Of a DNA stretch of 64,000 bases, positions 58,020 to 64,000 are shown piece by piece. The notes under the pieces were generated by a model that saw only the letters and a list, made by a program, of their open reading frames with translations, was not told where the DNA came from and ran no database searches. The DNA is from Pontederia crassipes (lineage: Eukaryota; Streptophyta; Magnoliopsida; Commelinales; Pontederiaceae). Numbering within the stretch: the stretch's first letter is position 1; the number at the start of each line of letters is the position of its first letter. The position numbers and the translations under genes were made by a program. The DNA lies in NCBI GenBank assembly GCA_030549335.1, contig CM060198.1, positions 46,651,353-46,715,352 on the forward strand, in the 5' to 3' direction.

Positions 58020-61000
58020 TGATAGTGATATTTGGGATTGAGTATTGATAATTTGCTGAAATTAAAGAAAGGGTCAAATTTTTCAATTTTTAGTCTCCCA
58101 ACTCACTAACTGTAACTGTACAGGTAAGTTGTAGTAGACTTAGGTTGTCGTATCCACAAGAATTTGAAGTCTAAGACACCCTAAAATAATCTAGATTAGT
58201 TCTACTCTAATGGCTAAAAACAGATTTTTGATTAGTAATGAAAACAGATTTTTTAATGGAAAGTGAAATGATAACAGATTTTTGGGTTTTGAAAATTTAT
58301 CAAAACTGAATTATAAATGCAAGAATGAAATCTAAAAAGGTTCAACTGTCAATGAGGAAGGTTCTTCTAGGATTTGGGGTTCATCTAAATTAATTAAGGA
58401 TGGAATGGAATAAATTATCATTAAATGTCCAACTTTTGATTCAACTTGAAAATGACTATTCCCACAGCTCAATTGGCCTCTAACTAAGCAATATATGATT
58501 ATATAGTTGTTAACTAGGTTGAATCAAAAGAGAGTCCTCACTGAAAATCAAGTTATCATTGGGCTCAAAAGAAAGTTCAATGCTGACTTTTGCAATTCAA
58601 GGAAGTTTGGAATGATAACTTGCAATTGCAATCATAAAAAGATGGAATCATTCCAATCAATCAAACCAGGATAAAATATACTCAATAATGGTGCTTGTGA
58701 TCCTTGATTCATCTCTGAATTCCAGGAGGATCTAAAATCAACCTCTCGGTTGCAAAGTAAATTGAAATCCACACAAACACAAGTTCAATTGAAAATGCAA
58801 AACATATGACCACAGGAATTCACAATTTCCATTGCTCCTTAGCCCATCTCTGGATCTCAAGGAAGCCCTTAAGACTACCTCTAAGTAGTGGATTAAAATG
58901 AGGGTTGACAATGCAAATCAGAATTCAAATGGAAATCAGAAATAGAAATCAGCAAATAGAATTATGCAAATTCAGAAAACTGAAATACTAATCCATGAAA
59001 TCAGGTTTATCAATTGATTCTTGACCCATCCCTAGACTGCAAGAATCCCTAAAGTTCATCTCTCAATGATTGGATAAAATCAGAGGGTTCAATTGATAAA
59101 ACAGTTCCAGCAGAAAATCAAAAAATAGATTTCATTAAAGTTTAGAAATCAGATTTGCAATTTGTTTTGAGTCAAAGATAATATGCCAACATCTTAATTC
59201 ATTCCTGAACAAGATATGAGCAATGACAATATTTCAGTTACTCAATTAATCAGGTCCACAATGACAAATAAATTCAAATTGTTCAGGAAATCAGATTCAG
59301 GAAAAAATCAGGAAATGAGATTTTAGAAATCAGAATTTTAAATCAATGGAAATCTAACTTACCAACTAATTCTTGACCCATCTCTGGACTGCAAGACATC
59401 CCTAAAGTACACTTATCAGTGATTGGAAGAATTTAGGGGACTCAATTGGTAAAAACAAATTTCAATAGGAAATCAGAAAAATCAGAATTCATGTTTTCAT
59501 TTCAGAAATCAGTGGAAAAATTTGATTTAAGTCAAATGATTGTCCAAACAATCTTGATTCATTTCTGAACAAGATAGGAACAATAGCAACTTCCCAAGGA
59601 CTCAATTAATCATATTGTAAGTGAAGAATAAATTCAACAGCCATACAAATCAAAATCAGATTCAGAAATCTTCAGAAAATCAGATATCAGGAAACCAAAT
59701 CAGAAATCAGATTTGCAATTGAATTGAGTCCAGAAAACTGACATTAACTCTTAATTCACTTCTGTAAGATGATTAGATCAAGTAATACTTCTCAGTCATT
59801 GGTTACAATTGGATCTAATAGTAGCATAGCATAAATCAGTACAGAATGTTTCTGAAATCTGAAAATCAGCAATGATTCAGTGCAGGAATTATAAAACAGT
59901 CCATATCCATCCAAAACTAATCTAAACTACTACACTATCCTAGAAGAAATGGAGTTTAGCTCCTCATGTTTACAAAACTTGACAGAAAATAGAATGGGAA
60001 ACAGATACAAATCATAGTTCTTCAAGATGTCTTGGCCACCAGCAGCTCCCAACAGCAATAGCTACAACCACCAGCTCCAAAACCCTTGCTCAAACCCCTG
60101 AATCACCAGTCCCCCTTTCCTCCTCCAGAAATTCTAGATTTTATATGAGTCTTGTGCACCCTTAGATCAGCATCCAAATGTTCCTTAGCTTTGATGTGAG
60201 CCACTTGTCCTCTTGTCTTGAAATTCTGACAGCTTTTTTGGACAGCCAAAAAGCTAGTGGTCCCCCCTCCTTTTTCTTCCTTTTTTTAGTCCTATTCCAC
60301 TTGTTACAAGGGCCAAAACATCAAGCATCAAAATCTTCTAATAATATTTAAACAACTAAGGATTAGGACAGCAGTTAAAATCAGATCTATAGCAAAAAGG
60401 GAATTGGTGTGTTGCAAGAATGAAAATTGATATCAAATTTGCAACTTAAGGAACCCAAAATGATAACCTTCTACATTTCATGGAAAATACTCAAGTGGGA
60501 GTGGTTCAAGGCATTGAAGGTTTCAAATGGATCATAATGGCAATCGAGTGAGGTCAGAAATCAATTATGAATAAGATTTCATAAAAGTGATAACTTGGGT
60601 GCCAAAAACGATAACTTAAATGCCTTGAAAACGATAACTTATGATAACTTGAGTTTTGGTTATCCAAATGTGATGAAATTTGACCAGCAATGAGTTAGAA
60701 CAATAATAAGATGATTGCTTAAGGTCCCTGTACAGAATTAATGGTTTTACATGTCGAAATGATAGAATTGCCCTTTAACGATAACTTGGCACTTGAAAAA
60801 TGATAACTTGTTCAAATGGACTTAAAACTTTGCACAAGTTGAGATATGACTATCCAAATATGATTTATACATGATAATGATGGATTTAGAGCAAGAAAAC
60901 CATTGAAAATCAGTTCATTCAAAATAATGATAACTTGAAATATAATAATGATAACTTGTCCTCAAAATGATAACTTGGCATAGAATTTAAATATTAATGG

Positions 61001-61181
61001 ATTTTGGCATTTCAGAACCTCTATGCACATGGAATTAAGTATGAAATGAGGAATATCAACTAGTTATCATAATGTTTGCATTCCAAGTATAATTGGCCCA
61101 AAAATAGGCAAAAGTGGGACTCGATATGTAAGAATTGCATCTAAAATGGGTTAGAAACATATAGTGATCAGCAAGTGATCA
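58020..61181 (-). repeat. 5' LTR of the family-B element
   Basis: A direct copy of 50446-53597, ending AGTGATCA. The densest GATAACTT cluster is at 60590-60980. Confidence 0.92.
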
Positions 61182-61186
61182 TCTGC

Positions 61187-62569
61187 TATAATATTTTTAA
61201 GTCTAGTGGCTTCTGATTTATGTCCTTAAGTTTGATCTAGTCTATGATGATGTTTACAATCATTATACACTCTATGATTATAATGATGATGTCCAATACG
61301 AACCCTATGATCTTATGACTCTTTTTATGATGACTTAATTTAGATGCAATCATATATATGATTACACTGATAATGTCCTATGAATCCTAATCTATGATGA
61401 TTATTACATCCTATCTTGTAGTTTTTTTTAAGTCCTATGATTATGATGATGAGGTTCAATTAGGACGCTTTGATTTACCATGTTTTCATGATCTTATTGA
61501 TCTTTTCATATGCTGACCTATTTTTTATCACGACTCTTGTGCGCTAATAAAGATAAATTAAAACTGCAAGAGAAAAGACAAAAAAATGCTAAATAAAGAG
61601 CTTTTATGCTGATGGATTGGTGACGGATAGTTATGGGCTAACTTTGGCTAGTTACGGACTAGCTTCGATCAGTTGTGGACTAATTTTAGTCAATTATGGG
61701 ATGACTGTCAGTTATGATGATGATGTTGGGTTGAGATTTTTCTCCTCCTCGGGTTGAAATATGCTCCATGATGACTTAAAGATGAATAATAAGATAAAGA
61801 AGATGAAAGCATATTAATAATGAAATCTCATTGTGATGATTATTGTCTTTTGTCACTCTTGTTATGATTTTCATATGATCTCTTGATCTTATGTTAATAT
61901 TCTTTAAATAAAGATTATTCACATCATGATTATGCACTTTTTTGCTTTAATGATTTTCATGGTCTCCTACATGATGATGACCTCAAAATTTTATAATGAT
62001 TTATTATGATCTACCTTGATCCTATGATCTCAAGAAGATGTATCTTGAATTATGAATATCTTATTATCATATCTTTATTCCTTATATAATTATTATAATT
62101 TCATATTTTATTTTCTTGTCTAGCATCATGATCTTATGATGTATATACTTTATTTACATACTGAGTTACAAAAATTATAGGGAGGTTTTATCTCCCTTGC
62201 ATCTTCATAAATGCAAACACAAGTCTTAATCATGAATATGGCCACCGATGGCAGATCGATCTCGTGGTAGCACCATATGAGTGTTCTGAGTCCTTTATTT
62301 GATGTCATAGTTTATCTTTTTCTATTAACCAAATGATGTATTATATTTATTTCTCATGTCTCATATGATGATTCTTTTATTATTCTTACGCATATTTTAT
62401 GATGATATTATTTCTTTTTATGATGTCACTCTTCCACATGTGATGTTGTTCTTAGTTGATCAATCAAAGTCTTCTTTTTTTATCAATATGATGTCCACGT
62501 ATGTATTACTTGTACTGTGGTCCAAAGCGTATTTTGTCATGTGATGAGGTGCGCTTTGAGGGTATTACA
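61187..62569 (+). repeat. 3' LTR of element C, right part
   Basis: AT-rich DNA with loosely repeated TATGATGAT words. The end GAGGGTATTACA (62558-62569) is the counterpart of TGTAATGCCC at 49706. It follows the family-B insertion and its target duplication directly. Confidence 0.5.
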
Positions 62570-64000
62570 CCTACATCATGCAGTTGATTTCTCTAGCTTA
62601 AGAATCTTCATCTTGGATCTCCACTAAAGCTTTTATATGCATCCAAGTGAAGGCCATCGAATGAGATCACAACCATCTATTCTTCATTCAGAAGGCATGA
62701 TATACATCTTATCATAATGGAGAACTTTCTTATTATAAGTAAAGTATTTATGCATCTTTGATTTACAAATATAAGCTCACACCAAAGTGGTAAATAATGT
62801 GAGAGGAATTTATATAGTAAAGCTTTGCTTAAAGTATGGTCAAGTGTGTACTTGAATCTTCTTTCCTATTATGATTTTGCTTTTATATTCCTCCTTAATA
62901 TATTAGTGCACCTTCATATTTGCTCCATTCTCATAAATGTTATCAATTGAATTGGTCATTACATTTTGTTTTGGTAGAAGAAATGGCCGATCAACTCTAA
63001 ATATTGACCATTTATTCACCAATGTAATCGTTGGACTTTCAAATAAGAGCCCTAGTGGAAGACTTCAATTTTTTAGTCGTTCACTTCATTTGTTTGTATT
63101 TATAGGTCTTTTCAATCAAAGCTAATAACTTCAAACTTTCGATCATTTATTTTTCTAACAAAAAGTTTGACTTCTTGACAAGTCGGTCGATCATCTAGTT
63201 TGCCAAAATAGTTTTTTATGAATAAAAAGGTTCAACTTTAGAGTCCTTAAATTGGTCGTCAAGTTTCCTAAACTGATCATGACTTAATATGGATAGAAGC
63301 TTGAAAATCCTATATTGAAGTTGACTCTCTATTATTGCACCTCACAATTAAAAAAAATGCTAATGTCAAGTTCAGACGATCGAATTTTCAGCCGTCAACA
63401 CAAGGTTCTTAAACTCGCGAGTTAGACTCGTAAACTCGGACGATTTCAAGCCTCTAGAGCCCAAAATCGAGTGAACTCGGTTCAGAATCAGTGATAGTGG
63501 TAAACTCGCCTAGACTTGTGAGTAGACTCGGTAAAATTGGTAAAATCGTGTGAACTCGTGTGCAATCGTTGGTAGACTCGAAGATAGCTATAGTTGGGTA
63601 TTTAAATGAAGTCTAGGGGTATAATTGGAAATAAAAAATGGATAATTAATACTTTGTGGGTAATTAATACTTTGATGTTATTTTTACATATTTCATAACT
63701 TAAGGTAGATTTATGTTAATGAAGATCCTTATTTTTAGATACATCTTGTTGTTGCAGAAATTTCATATAGCATTTTTTAACACTTGTTAATTCAATATTC
63801 TATCATTCAAATAATTTAAACTGGCATGTTGCCATTTTTTGTATAATGGTGAGAATTGCAAGTCAAGATTATCCTCTAGCATTTAGTTTCCACTTAGTTA
63901 TTTCTTTTTTTCTATCCATAATTTATTCTATTTACATTGTTCTTAGTGATTGCACTATTACTTATTGTTTTGAGTTAGTAATTCATTTATCTTATACATA
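62570..64000. other. AT-rich flank beyond element C
   Basis: No gene recognised; short frames only. It includes the ACTCG cluster at 63408-63582. Confidence 0.55.
63408..63582. repeat. Cluster of ACTCG / CGAGT words
   Basis: About a dozen AACTCG, GACTCG or CGAGT words occur in 175 bases, in both orientations, with TAAACTCG and TAGACTCG recurring. It looks like a subterminal or internal repeat of an unrecognised DNA transposon. Ends not found. Confidence 0.5.

Larger units (their letters stand above)
50446..61181 (-). mobile_element. Family B non-autonomous Ty3/gypsy LTR element (gag-protease only), both LTRs present
   Basis: LTRs of about 3.15 kb (50446-53597 and 58020-61181) run TGATAG...TGATCA. 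They flank a 4.4-kb interior with a primer site (57996-58013), gag and protease (57870-55132) and a polypurine tract (53598-53612), all on the minus strand. Flanking TCTAC (50441-50445) and TCTGC (61182-61186) look like a 5-bp target duplication with one difference. There is no reverse transcriptase, RNase H or integrase. LTRs are about 98% alike by hand, so the insertion is young. The reading frames carry about three breaks. Confidence 0.9.

Overview
The window is plant nuclear DNA. It holds intron-containing genes for asparagine synthetase and two TBL (trichome birefringence-like) proteins, set among nested LTR retrotransposons, CACTA DNA transposons and a piece of plastid-like DNA. The asparagine synthetase protein, including its GVAIST C-terminus, resembles the asparagus enzyme as I remember it. 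I therefore favour a monocot outside the grasses, but this is memory and inference; no search was run.

Layout. 1-15695: a minus-strand gag-protease LTR element (family B, copy B2) split by a plus-strand LTR element (element A, about 1495-12047). A carries gag plus an ATHILA ORF1-like reading region and no recognisable pol. Its U3, leader and inter-ORF DNA are packed with a short motif, TTACGGCCGA and variants. 15696-21183: a CACTA mosaic with two right ends (17255 and 21183), AGCGTC/GACGCT subterminal repeats, a plastid trnN-GUU fragment, a (TA)n tract and a minisatellite of about 15 units. 21479-27291: a full-length CACTA element with TIRs and an ATA target duplication. It keeps a TNPA-like gene but only the two ends of TNPD. 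27292-32760: intergenic DNA with a TRIM-like element, a TIR element and a 249-bp hAT MITE with a perfect 8-bp target duplication.

32790-41850 is the gene island. A class II asparagine synthetase gene (plus strand, 13 coding exons, 590 aa, with a GC-AG first intron) lies tail to tail with a six-exon TBL gene (406 aa, minus strand, xylan O-acetyltransferase-like). A second, more distant five-exon TBL gene (390 aa, minus strand) follows. The first gene makes asparagine for nitrogen transport. The TBL genes probably act in the Golgi on cell-wall polysaccharide acetylation. I see no pathway link between them.

41850-45600 is quiet, mostly AT-rich DNA. 45600-62569 is an old Ty3/gypsy element (element C, plus strand). 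A 1569-bp CACTA element sits in its pol region, and a second family-B copy (50446-61181, minus strand, 3.15-kb LTRs, near-matching 5-bp target duplication) sits in its 3' LTR. 62570-64000 is AT-rich and holds a cluster of ACTCG repeats.

The observations I rank highest are the motif-studded, pol-less element A, the parallel GATAACTT motif set in family B, and the contrast between shared TIRs and divergent subterminal repeats among the CACTA elements. ORF boundaries and splice sites were read by eye, and percentages are hand estimates.
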